Assembly: GCA_018857735.1 (NCBI GenBank)
Contig: JABMCL010000151.1
Span: forward strand, 1 to 64,000
Length of the DNA stretch: 64,000 nucleotides
DNA from: Alviniconcha marisindica
Taxonomy: Eukaryota > Mollusca > Gastropoda > Provannidae
Reading direction: 5' to 3'
Part shown: one piece after another, positions 12,222 to 24,390 of the stretch
Numbering within the stretch: the stretch's first letter is position 1
Layout: the number at the start of each line of letters is the position of its first letter
The notes under the pieces: model-generated
The model's input: the letters and a program-made list of their open reading frames with translations, nothing else
What the model was told of the DNA's origin: nothing
Databases searched by the model: none
Translations under genes and position numbers: made by a program

Positions 12222-13160
12222 GTTGGCTGGCAATCGCACGGTTTGGTGGTCAGCATACAACAGCTGGAAGTCCGGTAAGTACGGCCCAGACATTCACCGA
12301 CCGCATCCTGCGAAGCCTGCAATAAAACCACTCCACCATGGTTTTAACCGGTCTTCAAATTTACCTCCATTTCAAAAGTTCAAGCAGGTGTTTGACACAA
12401 GGGGTTTCGATATAGGCAGAGGCTACTCCTATCTATCTTTGATGGCCAAGAAAGGAAAGATAGACTTTGACGTCGTTGGCGGCTATGACTTGCCCACACG
12501 GTGGTTTTCAGATTTAGATTTCGACATTTTGAAAGACCCGCCTCTGAGAAATGTGAAATCAGTCGCCACTGCACTCATGTCCTCATTACACGTGCATCAG
12601 ACTAACAACAAGACGCCAGCGGTGGGTGATCACTTCACCGTGCGCCTTGACCTCCGAGATATCCAAGGGCATCTCGTCCATCGCGGAGGTCATGAGGTCA
12701 GAGTGTGGATGCTGTCCACATCCGGCAGTTTCTCCTGGGCCGATTCCAAAGCCGCCGCAGCTGACGTCACAGATCTGGGTAACGGAAGTTACATAGCGTC
12801 ACTCCCAGTGCTCTGGCCAGGGCGAACGCACGTGGTGGCTGCCCTGATGAGGCCACGAGAGTTTCGGGGCTTGATGCTTCGGCTGCTGAACAAAATGAAA
12901 TCGTTGTTTCAAATTACGGCTGCCTTTGTGCGCGGGGAGTTTGAGCAGGTGACATACTGCTTCCCGATTCCCGTCATTCCTGGTTTTCCGGAAGTGTGCA
13001 ATATGACATCGCTCAACAATGGGTTGCCATGGTACTGCGGCAAGCCTTCAAACCCCAGCTTGACCTGTTCGGACTGGATCAAGACGCGATCAACTGAGTT
13101 TCCTTCCAACTTCCCCCTTTCAAAGACGGAAAACGATCTTTTCCAGGCCTACTTTACCAG
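12222..13160 (+). CDS. NXPE exon: neurexophilin/Ig-like region
   Basis: Acceptor TACGGTTACAG precedes 12222; the donor is ACCAG|GTTTGT, a weak match. About 313 codons are open. The start reads GNRTVWWSAYNSW, the middle has the Ig-like strand pattern around VRLDLRDIQG and GSYIASLPV, and the end carries Cys-rich PWYCGKPSN and LTCSDW motifs seen before the esterase domain in this family. Confidence 0.85.
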
Positions 13161-13684
13161 GTTTGTGCTCGTTTATTTTGATTCAAAATTTGTCAAGTGT
13201 TCAACTCTATTTCGTCCAGCATTGGCCCTGATATAACCGTAATGGTTGACTAGGCGTAAAACACCGAGTTACTTACTTCGTCCAACATTTAAAGACTTGG
13301 CACAATGCTCCAATGGTCTTTGGGGGGATGGGGAGGGGGAGCCTTCTGGATATTAGCCTACACAGATCTGACTCGAGTTGGGGCTGAATTTGGTTAGTAT
13401 CAGTTGAAAGGCTATAATTGTTCCTCTCTACCCATGGTGCCTTCGTCAAAGATTTCTAGCTGCCCGTGAGGCAGCTCGCTGGGAGGAAAACAGCTCACGT
13501 TCAAATGCTCTGGAGCATTGAAAAGTTTTAACAGATTTGTTTTATGATTCTTATTCCGATATGTGGAAGAGGGAGGGGGGTGGTCGTTTAGTACACAGCC
13601 ACAACCACGCAAATAGCGCGAGTAAGTGCATATTTGTAGTTTGCATTGAGGTAATAAATGACATTGCAAAGCAAATTTAAATCA

Positions 13685-13761
<77 letters not shown>

Positions 13762-14085
13762 TCCTCTCATCTTTGGGGTGGGGGGGGGGGGGGGGGGGGG
13801 AATTAAGTGATAAAAACAACCAAAAATGAACAAGTAAGTACTTTTGTAGTTTTGACTTAATCTGCCCCGTGACTCAACCTGTCCCGGTCTCCGCTAATGT
13901 ATTTGCATATTAAGTGTCAGTGACCTTGACCTCATTTAAATGTTGTGTACATGAATGCGTGCTCATGCGTAGATAACAGTCACAACCCAGTAATCCAAAA
14001 GAACCTTGGGACATTTAAATGGAAACAAGTGATGTCGTGTACATGTATATCGCCAAATATATTTAATTAATACCAAGATAATTCG

Positions 14086-14157
<72 letters not shown>

Positions 14158-17100
14158 TTGTAGAATTGTGGCGTCTGTTTCAGAAAAAAAGTGATTTTCC
14201 GGTTGAGTGAGAAACACGTGTTTGATGCTGAAAATGGTAAGCATATAGGTAATCAGTGGCGTGTCTGCATGCTGAAAACAATTCGTTCTCTGTTTGATAT
14301 GTACTACTGTAACTGTCCTGTGCGTCTTTCTGGCACTTTTTGAGCCCATCGATGAATTTGGCGTGCACTGCTGTGTAACTGAGTTGCAATCTATGGTAGT
14401 GTTGTTGAGGTGATTGCAGTAAACTACACTGCCGCATTCAACACGACAGACCATGGCATACTGCTAGCGCGCCATGGCATTACCTTTGGGGTCTCAGATT
14501 TTGCCCCCCCCCCCCCCCCCCCAGTGGTTATACCCTACATCAATGACAGATTTATGACCTTCACTGCCAGCGGCGTGACCTCTACACCCAAGAGACTTAA
14601 TTGGTGTTCCCCAGGGCTCTCAGTATTCGGACAGCCGTTGGCTCTTTGTCTTCTTTGGACATTGCTCCGTGAGCTCGTAACTTTTCTCAGCCGCTACAGA
14701 GGTTATTATTGTTCTAATTTATTCTCCGTTCTGTGTACTTGGTTTCGGTTTACTACGGCATCGTGGAGATAGATCGATTTTACTGCAGTGTCTCTGAGGT
14801 GGGTTCCGTCTAGGCTATTGCGGTGTCGTTCAGCTGGTTCCAGCCTATTGTGGTGTTGTTGAGGTTGTCCCAGCTTATTGTGGTAGTGTTGAGGTTGTCC
14901 CAGCCTATTGTGGTGTTGTTGAGGTTGTCCCAGCCTATTGTGGTGTTGCTGAGGTTGTCCCAGCCTATTGTGGTGTTGTTGAGGGTGTCCCAGCCTGTTG
15001 AGGTTGTCGTAGCCTACTGCCCTGTTGTTGAGGTTGTCCCAGCCTATTGTGGTGTTGTTGAGGTTGTCCCAGTCTATTGTGGTGGTGGTGTTGTTGTCCC
15101 AGCCTATTGTGGTGTTGTTGAGGTTGTCCCGGCCTATTGTGGTGGTGTTGTGGTTGTCCCAGCCTATTGTGGTGGTGTTGAGGTTGTCCCAGCCGATTGT
15201 GGTGGTGTTGAGGTTGTCCCAGCCAATGATGGTGGTGTTGTTGTTGTCCCAGCCTGTTGTGGTGGTGTTGAGGTTGTCACAGCCTATTGTGGTGGTGTTG
15301 TGGTTGTCCCAGCCTTTTGTGGTGGTGTTGAGGTTGTCCCAGCCAATTGTGTTGTTGAGGTTGTCCCAGCCTACTGTGGTGGTGTTGAAGTTGTCCCAGT
15401 CTATTGTGGTATTGCTGAGGTTGTGCCAGCCTATTGTGGTGTTGTTGTGGTTGTCCCAGCCTATTGTGGTGTTGTGGTTGTCCCAGCCTGTTGTGATGTT
15501 GCTTAGGTTGTCCCAGCCTATTGTGGTGTTGCTGAGGTTGTCCCAACCTACCGCGCTGTTGTTGAAGTTGTCACAGCCTACTGCGCTGTTGTGATGTTGT
15601 TGAGGTTGTTCCAGCCTATTGTGGTGGTGTTGAGGTTGTCCCAGCCTATTGTGGTGGCGTTGAGGTTGTCCCAGCCTGTTGTGTTGTTGAGGTTGTCCCA
15701 GCCTATTGTGGTGGTGTTGAAGTTGTCACAGCCTATTGTGGTGGTGTTGAAGTTGTCCTAGGCTATTGTGGTGGTGTTGAGGTTGTCCCAGCCTATTGTG
15801 GTGTTGCTGAAGTTGTCCCAGCCTATTGTGGTGTTGTTGAGGTTTTCACAGCCTACCGCGCTGTTGTTGAGGTGGTCACAGCCTACTGCCCTGCTGTTGA
15901 GGTTGTCCCAGGGGGGCGGTTGTGCGGGTGGTGTGTGTGTGTGTGTGCCTGGTGCGTGCGCGCGTGTGTGTACGTGGAGGTACGTGTGTGTGTGTGCGTG
16001 TGTATGTTTGTTAGTAGGTCTGTCTGTCCGACTTGACCTGAACTTATCTCGTACGTTTCTGAAAAAGATATCATATACATTGCTTTCAGCACTTGATTGG
16101 GAGATAGTGTGTTTTCGCTTACATGTGACCGTTGTAATCCAAACATTGTATCTATGAGATGCAGGTTTACATTAGCATCACATTCTCGCAAAATAATTCC
16201 TTACAGTAAAAGTCCAAGGTTTTTATGTATGCAAAATGACCATCGAAATGATTGACAAATGAGTCACTAGTTTCAGATTTAATGAAATAAAAAAAAAATA
16301 TATATATATATAAAATGGGTTTTTAATCGATTTTATTTTCTGTAGCCTGGCCGAGACTACAGTCTCGGGGTCTCCATCAGTCACGTGACTTTCCCGGAAG
16401 TGACGTCAGTCAGGGGAGTCAGTGCGGTTGCCATAGATTCTTCAGTAAACTGTGTATGCGTGTGGTCGACAAAAAAGTTAATTATGCTGTAACAATTCGC
16501 AGACGACCCCAGGTATAACAATGCACGAGCTCCCGCGAAATCGACCCGCAGTGATGCGAAAGTGGATTAAATTTATACAATTCAAACGAGCTGACTTCTT
16601 GCTGCGCCGCATCACGCCCGTTTGTGTAGCGAGCACTTCAGTGAGTGCGATTTCGCAAACTCCATGGAATACCGCATGGGGTTTGCTTCGAAGCTGACAC
16701 GATGTTCCGGTACTCTTTCAAAATCCCGCCTGACAGGCTCAAACTGATACGGCTGTATCCTTGTGGGTCTCTCGGGCAAAATATCATTTCTAGGTCTTTC
16801 CCTTTGTGAATGAGCGTTATCACCGCTTATTGGTGAAATGTGGATAGAGTACCGTTGTGTTACTGAGGTTGTTTCAGCCTACTGCGGTGTGAGAGATCGT
16901 TTCACAATACTGCGGTGTTGTTAATAACTATTGCTCCAGCCTGCTGCGATGTTGTTGAAGTTACTCGCCAGTCTAATGCGATGTCGTTGGGGTTGGTCCA
17001 ATCTACTGCGATGGTGTTGAGGCGATCCCAGTCGCTTGTGGTGTCATTGAAGTAGTTTCAGTCTAAAGCGGTGCTGTTGAGGCTGTTCCAGCCTGCTGTA

Positions 17101-19671
17101 GTATTTCTGAGATGGTTCCAGTGCAGTGTGGTTTAGGTGGTTCCAGTCTATTCCAGTGCAGTGTGGTTTAGGTGGTTCAGTCTATCCCAGTGCAGTGTGG
17201 TTTAGGTGGTTCCAGTCTATTCCAGTGCAGTGTGGTTTAGGTGGTTCCAGTCTATTCCAGTGCAGTGTGGTTTAGGTGGTTCCAGTCTATTCCAGTGCAG
17301 TGTGGTTTAGGTGGTTCCAGTCTATTCCAGTGCAGTGTGGTTTAGGTGGTTCCAGTCTGTTCCAGTGCAGTGTGGTTTAGGTGGTTCCAGTCTGTTCCAG
17401 TGCTGTATGGTTTAGGTGGTTCCAGTCTGTTCCAGTGCAGTGTGGTTTAGGTGGTTCCAGTCTGTTCCAGTGCTGTATGGTGTAGGTGGTTCCAGTCTGT
17501 TCCAGTGCAGTGAGGTTTAGGTGGTTCCAGTCTATTCCAGTGCAGTGTTGTTTAGGTGGTTCCAGACTGTTCTTGTGCCGCATGTTGTTGAAATGACTCC
17601 AGTCAGTCCCGCTGTTCAAATGCAGTGTCCTTGTGGTAGTTCCAGTCAACTGCGGTGTTGCTGAGGTGGTTCTAGGCTGCAGTGTCGTTGAGGTGGTTCA
17701 AGTCTGTTCTAATGCAGTGTCGTTGAGATGGTTTAAGTCTGTTGTAATGCAGTGTTGTTGAGATGGTTTAGGTCTGTTGTAATGCAGTGTTGTTGAGGTA
17801 GTTTAAGTCTGTTCTAATGCAGTGTTCTTGAGGTGGTTTAAGTCTGTTCTAATGCAGTGTTCTTGAGGTGGTTTAAGTCTGTTCTAATGCAGTGTTCTTG
17901 AGGTGGTTCTAGGCTGCATTGTCGCTGAGGTGGTTTAAGTCTGTTCTAATGCAGTGTTGTTGAGGTGGTTCCAGTCTATTCTAATGCAGCGTCGTTGAGG
18001 TGGTTCAAGTCTGTTCTATTGCAGTGTCGTTGAGGTGGTTCAAGTCTGTTCTAATGCAGTGCACACTTTAGATCAGCTTGCTCTGTTGGTCAGTTTTTCA
18101 GTAATATTTGCGTATGAATTCACAGCTTGACAGATCGAAGGGCAATTCTCGTATTCCAGTTGGCGTTTATAAATGGACACAATAAATTGTCAGTGTCACA
18201 GTAATCATTATCTGTTGTTGTTTTTTGGTTTGTTTCAGTTTTCGTCTACCGCTAATTGGATGTGCTTCTTTCCCCACCAGGTAATCTTTCTGTAAGCGAT
18301 ACTCCTTGTGCCGTAAGGAGACCACGCGACACGTGGAACGACCAGTCACCGCGAGGTTTCTGGAACCGAGGGGTGTGGATACCTCTGAAGTGTTCTCTTC
18401 CAAAACTGACGTCACCATGGATTGACAGCTGTCTTCGCGACACCACTGTGTTTCTGTTCGGAGACTCCAACCTTCGGAAGGTAAGCACGAGATGGAACGT
18501 GCTCTTTTTCGTGTTCATCTTTCTTGGGAGCTTACTGAAGACACCGCGAAAGCAATGCGACACATAGTTTGTTTGAAGGGCACGAAGAAAGAATGCAGAC
18601 AAGACACCTTGGAAGTGCAAGCCTTCCATGCCTTGTTATGATAATAAACAATAATCATAATACGCTTTGTGTTCATATAAGGTTCGTGGCATTTACCACC
18701 ACTGAAGGTCAAGCGTTTCGAACAAAAATAAAAGCCATTTCTCCCGTTGTGAATAATAGTCTACTGCGGCATTTGCTTTCCAGTTAGTGTTGTGGTACAA
18801 CATTGTAGCACACAAACAAATGTCGTGTACAAACAAAAACTATGAATTATTTGACCTGTCGTTCGTTTGGTTCCAAATAGTTACTTTCAGTTCAGTTGAG
18901 TAATTGTTTTCATTTTGGGGATTTCTTCTTCGAGTGTGTGTTTGTGCAGTGTGTGTCTGTCTGTGTGTGCGTGCGCGTGTGTATGTGCGTGCCGTGTTTG
19001 TGTGTGTGTGAGTGTGTGTGGGGGTGCATACGTGCGTGCGTGCGTCAGTGAATGCGCACGCGCGTTTAACATAACTTTCTTTTGAATCATTTCAGATTTT
19101 GTATATGTTACACGATTCATGGAAGTGCCAGCTGAAAAAGGCAAGGCCCGATTCTGATTTCGACACCATCTACTGTGGCAAGGCTTCCCATAGAGCCAAC
19201 GTGAGGTGGTACCCGCACTCCTACCCGTTCTTCGTGAGGGCCACGTGGACCTGGCGCTTCTCCAAACACTCGCCCCGCTTTTACATGGACGCCATCCCCA
19301 GCACGGGCCGCACCGTCGTCCTCCTACACCTCTACGCTCATTTCCTCGTCCACCACTCCTACATTGTGGGGCTGCACGTGCGCGACGCCGCTCAAGGCGT
19401 GCGTGACCTACTTTCTCGCAACCCTTCCGCCCGCGTCCTCGTACAGGGACCTCACGCACTGGCGGGCGCGAAAAAGATGATCATCGGAGACCATCACGCG
19501 GAGAGAAGTCGGCGGATTCTGAGGCAGGAGTTCCAGGACTTGATGGATCGGGTGACGGTCTTGGACACCTGGGACATGACGGTGGCCAGCGAGAACAAGG
19601 GCGTGCACCCGCACCCCAGGACCGTCTGGGAGATCACCAGGATGTTTCTGGGGCACGTTTGCCCTCCCTAG
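12222..19671 (+). CDS. NXPE family protein (neurexophilin-like and PC-esterase domains), three exons seen, 5' end missing
   Basis: Three + exons fit one NXPE-family gene: 12222-13160, 18281-18480 and 19096-19671. The first carries the Ig/filamin-like neurexophilin region (GDHFTVRLDL, GNGSYIASLPVLWPGRTHV). The second ends in the esterase block with nucleophile Ser, FLFGDSNLRK. The third carries a VVLLHLYAHF block and the C-terminal HPHPRTVWEITRMFLGHVCP with the catalytic His. NXPE proteins are secretory-pathway proteins of PC-esterase fold; NXPE1 in mammals has been linked to sialic acid O-acetylation. No signal peptide exon was found, so the N-terminus lies upstream. The first exon ends in phase 2 (ACC AG|GTTTGT) whereas the second needs phase 1, so an extra small exon in the 5-kb intron, another donor or a sequence error must be assumed. 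Confidence 0.85.
13681..13800. repeat. (CT)n tract followed by a poly-G run
   Basis: About 70 bp of CT dinucleotides (13689-13757), then a run of more than 20 G (13778-13800). Open frames across it are artefacts. Confidence 0.95.
14088..14156. repeat. (CA)n microsatellite
   Basis: Pure CA dinucleotide repeat of about 65 bp in the large NXPE intron. Confidence 0.97.
14405..14660 (+). mobile_element. Reverse transcriptase fragment of a CR1/Jockey-like LINE
   Basis: The + strand encodes TAAFNTTDHGILLARH, then ITFGVSDFA, then YINDRF and GVTSTPKRL. These are the ordered blocks of LINE reverse transcriptase (consensus AFDTIDH, FGI, YLSDR, S). A following GVPQGS block (about 14600-14625) appears in a neighbouring frame. 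A poly-C run at 14503-14522 replaces part of the domain. Catalytic YADD is absent. It is a short dead fragment inside the NXPE intron. Confidence 0.8.
14822..15910. repeat. 30/33-bp minisatellite (VNTR), about 35 units
   Basis: The unit is built on TTGAGGTTGTCCCAGCCTAT followed by TGTGGTGTTG, with frequent 3-bp additions (an extra GTG). Because units are 30 or 33 bp, open frames of over 150 codons run along both strands (LRLSQPIVVL-type repeats on +). I take these as repeat artefacts, since the array lies in an intron and has no start or splice context. Confidence 0.95.
16855..18065. repeat. Second VNTR block, 35-bp units of two subfamilies
   Basis: About 17100-17570 repeats a 35-bp unit containing GTGGTTTAGGTGGTTCCAGT. 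About 17640-18062 repeats a related 35-bp unit containing TTGAGGTGGTTCAAGTCTGT and CTAATGCAGTG. Less regular relatives fill 16855-17100. The shared TTGAGGTGGTT/TTGAGGTTGT core suggests common origin with the array at 14.8-15.9 kb. Confidence 0.9.
18281..18480 (+). CDS. NXPE exon with esterase nucleophile GDS
   Basis: Acceptor TTTCCCCACCAG precedes 18281 and donor CGGAAG|GTAAGC follows 18480 (phase 0). It reads GNLSVSDTPC, then FWNRGVWIPLKC, and ends VFLFGDSNLRK, with Ser as expected nucleophile. It needs one base from the preceding exon; with two bases the second codon would be a stop. Confidence 0.88.
19096..19671 (+). CDS. NXPE last exon, C-terminal PC-esterase half
   Basis: Acceptor AATCATTTCAG precedes 19096, in phase with the GDS exon. 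The frame is open for 191 codons to TAG at 19669. Family blocks seen are YCGKASHRANVRWYPHSYPF, VVLLHLYAHF, RDLLSRNP and GVHPHPRTVWEI, ending HVCPP. The local base composition is GC-rich compared with the flanking intron, as expected for a coding exon. Confidence 0.9.
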   Translation: MLYMLHDSWKCQLKKARPDSDFDTIYCGKASHRANVRWYPHSYPFFVRATWTWRFSKHSPRFYMDAIPSTGRTVVLLHLYAHFLVHHSYIVGLHVRDAAQGVRDLLSRNPSARVLVQGPHALAGAKKMIIGDHHAERSRRILRQEFQDLMDRVTVLDTWDMTVASENKGVHPHPRTVWEITRMFLGHVCPP

Positions 19672-20352
19672 CGAGGCCGTGCCCCTATCTAGCCAACCGC
19701 CGTGACTAGGATACAACTCGTTCAATTGCTCATCGTTACTTTACGACCACAGAGACCGTACCGACTATTAGGCGCACCTTGACTTTCACACAGCTCTTGA
19801 GCTCAGCAACTCCACACGGTTTTCACTGAAGTGTACCGCGCATTATTATGCCATCTACGTTGTGCGTGCGTCTGTGCGTGCTGCGTGCGTGCGTGTGTGT
19901 GTGTGTAAAGCCATGATTTACTTTCCATCACACGGTCATATGACAACATGATCTAGCGTGTCACCAACAGATGTCATGCAGCGTGCTATGCCACACGTGT
20001 GTGCGTTGTTGGACTGGAAGGCGGTTGCGGGTAATGTCGCCGTCGACTCGCAGACACCGGTGACGGAGAAACCACAGCGTTGGTAGCATTATTATTACCC
20101 TGTCAGAGTTCGGACAAAATAATGAAAGCAGTAACAGCATCATTCCTGAGATAAGGACACAGAACACTCAAAGAAAACGAGGCAATATTTATTAACTGCG
20201 TTCAAAGTCCAGTCTCGGTTTAGTAGACCCAATACATACAGGCAGTAGGCCGGTATGCAGTTTTCATTGGCTATTGACGGCTTATGTCCTATCAGAATAC
20301 AGCAAGTAATATTAATAATAAAGATATAAAATGGGTGTGTAGAGTGATTTGC

Positions 20353-20435
<83 letters not shown>

Positions 20436-21640
20436 AAGTGATAAAGAAAATGAAGAGATTGAGCAAGAGGTTTAAAAATAAGTTTTTGCGCAGGTGTTTT
20501 ATGAGGACAGTTTTTTGTTGTTGTTGTTGTTTTTAAATAATTTTCATCACATTTCCGCAATTTCTTGTCTGCAGTTAATCTGTGCAACTTTAATTCACGC
20601 CCCTCCACCTCCTTTCCTATGTAGTTCAAACAGCACACACAGTATCCTTCCCCATGGTAGTTATTTTTTAGTACTGCGGTTGATCGAAACTGCCTTCGCT
20701 CAGGGGACACCCAGTAGGCCTAACACAGCCGCCGGAATGTCCCAGTCGACAAACTTTCGTCGTACGCAGGGGCAGAGCACTCTAAAATTTCCTCTCATGG
20801 GAATGGTCTATAGCAGGCAAACTGAAAGACAGAAACACCAAGTATTGAAGACACTAACGGATAATGGATTAAAACAATTGGAAGCAAATAAAAAAGCCAA
20901 ATAAAAGGGGTACATGACGCAAACATGAATACAAAGATAAATGTGAAAATAAAACTCACTGAATGAAGCAGGTATGTACACTAACAAAAATGCATTACGC
21001 TGAAAGCATGGTGGGGATTGCAAGTATCCAAAGAGCAAAATGAATTAGCAAGGTGAGATAGCGACATTGATCCATGATAAAGCCCTGCTTACATGGAGGC
21101 CTCCTTCTGCAAGACAAGTCCTGTAACCGTTATGTACGGCTAAACATTCTTTTCTCTTCTTCAGCTTCCTTTTTTTCTTTCTTTCTTATTCTTCTATTGT
21201 TCTTTCTTTTTAGTCAACGCTGTACCAGGCTCTGGTTTGCCAAGTACATTGGCTGAGCAGTTGTTCATATTCAAAGGAATGATTTTGCAGAAGAAAAAAT
21301 GTGACCATAACGATCCTTGTTTCAACTGTTACACGTTTTCAACATGACCATTATTTATTTATTCTTATATGTATACTGACTGAATCATCCATTACAGTTT
21401 GACATGTTTATGACATACATTTATGAATGCAGTACAGTCATTCCTTATTTCATTGTGTGTGTGTGCATGTGTATGTGTGTGCGCGCTTGTATGTGTGTGT
21501 GCGTGTGTGCGCACATGCATGTGTGTGTGTGTGTGTGTGTGCGTGCGCACGTGCATGTGTGTGAGTTTGGTAAACAAATACAGGTAGAGAACTCAGAAGA
21601 ACTAGTCGCAAATCCTATTTTCTGCAACGATAATATTCTG
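19672..21640. other. NXPE 3' flank and intergenic DNA; no further gene seen
   Basis: Contains a (CA)n microsatellite at 20355-20432, a T-rich stretch at 21165-21215 and mixed TG/CA repeats at 21453-21565. Open frames are repeat-derived or unsupported by splice context. Confidence 0.6.
20355..20432. repeat. (CA)n microsatellite
   Basis: Pure CA dinucleotide array of about 78 bp. Confidence 0.97.
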
Positions 21641-22535
21641 GTTGGAAATAAAACAGTTTTTTTATAAAAAGTGGATAGACAAAGGTGTATGTTTTATCAA
21701 AAACATTCTGAATGAAAATGGTACGTTTATGTTATTTAAAAGGTTTAAAGAAATATACAGAATTAATACGGATTACATTACATATATTGGATGTGTACAA
21801 GCTATTAAAAAAGCTACATATGTAAAACAGGACTAACAGTTGAGAGTAATAGTTCAACTGATTTGACAAAGATGCTTAAGATTATTTACAGTCAACAAAA
21901 AGGTTCACGCCTGTATTATGAAATGCTTACACAAAGTAAAGATAAACCTAAGTGCTGTGAAAAATGGGAAGCAAGATTGAATCCAGACATTGACTGGCGC
22001 AGAACCTTTAAGAAAATGCAAAACATCCAAGAGATAAAACTAAAATGGTTCCAGATAAGACTTGTACATAGAATATTAGCTACCAATATTGTTTTAATGC
22101 ACATGGGTATTGAAAATGACATTAACTGTTCTTTTTGTAGACGGGAAAGAGACTATCAATCACATTTTTTGGAGATGTGTGTACATAAAGTCTTTTTGGG
22201 AACAGTTCCAGACTACACTTAATACCGGGAGCTCAAATGCTTAACGAAAATTTTGTACTCTTTGGTCATGACAGCCAAATTAAATCAGACAGCACCTTTG
22301 ATTTGATAATTTTGCGTGCAAAGTTCTATATTTATACTTGTAAGATCAACAAAAACATACCTCAGCTGCACCTGTTCAAACACTATTTAAAAAATACATT
22401 TGATGTAGACAAATATAATGCGATATTAACGATGTCATATGACAAGATAGCAACCGAATGGTTGTATTACAAAAAGCTGATACAAATTTAGACGAGGTTG
22501 TTAATGACGCTAATAATCTTGTAAATTGTATTTAT
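21640..22535 (+). mobile_element. L1/Tx1-like LINE ORF2 C-terminal fragment
   Basis: Frames on + encode WIDKGVCFIKNILNENG, then a block with WRRTFKKMQNIQEIKLKWFQ, RLVHRILATN and NCSFCRRERDYQSHF. The last is the zinc-knuckle-like region (zf-RVT) after the reverse transcriptase of L1-clade elements. Frame breaks occur near 21835 and 22220. It ends at a T-rich/(GT)n tract. The matching minus-strand copy at 22850-24390 shares the same segment order. Confidence 0.8.
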
Positions 22536-22573
22536 TGCCATGGTCCTTTTTTTTCTTTTTCTTTTCTTTTTTT

Positions 22574-22577
<4 letters not shown>

Positions 22578-22632
<55 letters not shown>
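22578..22632. repeat. (GT)n microsatellite between two LINE fragments
   Basis: About 54 bp of GT dinucleotides, followed by poly-A at 22637-22652. Confidence 0.97.
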
Positions 22633-22849
22633 ATTTAAAAAAAAAAAAAAAACTTCGTACTTTGCCTTAGGTATATAAGGGAGGGAGGGAGAGAGAGAGA
22701 GAGAGAGAAACTGTATTGTAATAGATGGATGCATGTTAATGAATAAAAGCCCCACAGGGGAAAAAAAAACTAAAACAGCAACAATTAAACAAAGAAAAAA
22801 AGGCACTTTAACCTGCGTATAAAATGGAGCACAGTTCTGTTCTTACATC

Positions 22850-24390
22850 ATTGTCTACAGTCTGTAATGATTTTTCCGCTTTAACATTATACTTCTTACA
22901 TTGAGTTCACGATTGAAGAGAAATTTAATTTCTAATGGTGAACTATATTTAAATATTCCAATACACATTTTTGTGACTAATATTAGATGATTAATAAACT
23001 GGATCATTGTAAAGTGTTGACTGTGTTCTTTATAACCGAATAACACATCATTCACAGTTAACTTCAGTTTAATCTCAAACTTATGATAGTCTTTTTCCTT
23101 CTACATATTCCCAAATAGTTGATATCTTTTTACATGTAAAGAAAAAAAAATCAGGACAATCTGTTTGATTGCAGCCAAAGGCACAGTTCTTGTTGTTAGA
23201 TATACCCATTTTATTCAACAAAATACTAGTGGGATATATATTATGGAGCATCTTCCATTGAAGTAGACGCAGTCTGGTTTCAGATATACATTTGCTTGCT
23301 AATGTGCAGTGCTCTTTTTCTACCCTGATTCCGCATTTATTTTGCCAAAAGTTTATGGCTATTGGTTCGGTCTTACTTGCTTCCACTAAGCACAAATGAA
23401 ATTGTCAGGGTCTGAATATTGACTGAGCTTGGTTTGTTAGCTTGGCGTTTTCAACACATGGTTCAGTCTTTGCTGCACACGCTTTTATAGCAGTGCACAT
23501 TGTTCCATATTCAAACAATCTTGTTGGTTTAAGGCCAAATTTTTCGCAAATTGTTTTAAGAGTCATAATTGTGTTGTCATTTTCGAGAATATCTTTGACA
23601 AGAGAGAAGCCCGAATCAATCCAGTCTCGAAAAAATAATGTCTGCTTTCTGTACAAGAAGTTTGAATTATTCCACAGACATTGTTTCTCTAATGCTATTA
23701 GACAGCAGCAGAGACAGCAGACCATTTTTGTTTATTGTCCAACCAACAGGATAAAACCTTTCTCCAGAATGTGTTTTTAATCAACCTCAAACCTTTAAAG
23801 TATTTAACAGATAAATCTGATGAAAAGCAGCATAAGTTTTTACCTAGCCTGGGCATCATTTTGATTGGAATTTGTTTGTTTCCATTTTTCATCTTTTTCT
23901 ATCATTAATTTTTTGCCGAAGACAGCAAAAAGGTTTTTGCAAGACATCTACGTTAATCATGCTTAAACCTCCTTCTTCCATTTTTTGACACATAATTCTC
24001 CTTTTCACCTTTTCAAAGGCCTTGGTGTTAGAGTATTTTTTCTTCCAAATAAATCTAAAAAACAATGTGTTGAGCTTTTTAATAATATCCGCTGGCACTA
24101 CAAATGCCTGCATAGCGAAGATTATTTGCAGTAGCAAAGATTATTTACAATACAAATTTTACCCTTTATACTACAGTTTCTTTTTGACCAAGTGACTATG
24201 GTACACTGTATCTTTTCTATATGCGGTAGCCAGTTATCATCAATTTCTGATGCCAGTATAGAGTTACTAAAATAAATTCCTAAGATTTGTACCTGCAGTT
24301 TCCATTTTATACCATAGTATTCATCAGTGCAATATTATTTTTAACCAAGCTACATTGCCTCTGTTTTATTTCTATTCATTGCTAGCCCTG
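22850..24390 (-). mobile_element. L1/Tx1-like LINE ORF2 fragment, inverted relative to its neighbour
   Basis: Read on minus from 24390 downward. Around 24300-24130 is a block of type LGIYF..NW..IEKI..TWSKRN. At 24137-23889 come FFRFIWKKKYSNTKAF and EEGGLSMINVDVL. At 23725-23405 is FRDWIDSGFSLVKDILEND. At 23395-23081 are LRLLQWKMLHNIYPTSILL and NCAFGCNQTDCPDF. This is the usual order for the thumb and zf-RVT part of L1-clade ORF2. Several frameshifts and stops make it non-functional. Its distal part is homologous to the + fragment at 21640-22535. Confidence 0.8.

Noticed and set aside
14823..15594. Open frames of 190-227 codons with repeating LRLSQPIVVL or EVVPAYCGV motifs
   Set aside because: They arise from a 30/33-bp VNTR in an intron, are open in several frames on both strands, and have no start, splice or domain context.
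18887..19459. 190-codon minus-strand open frame opposite the last NXPE exon
   Set aside because: It is the antisense shadow of the GC-rich esterase exon joined to a CA-rich tract.
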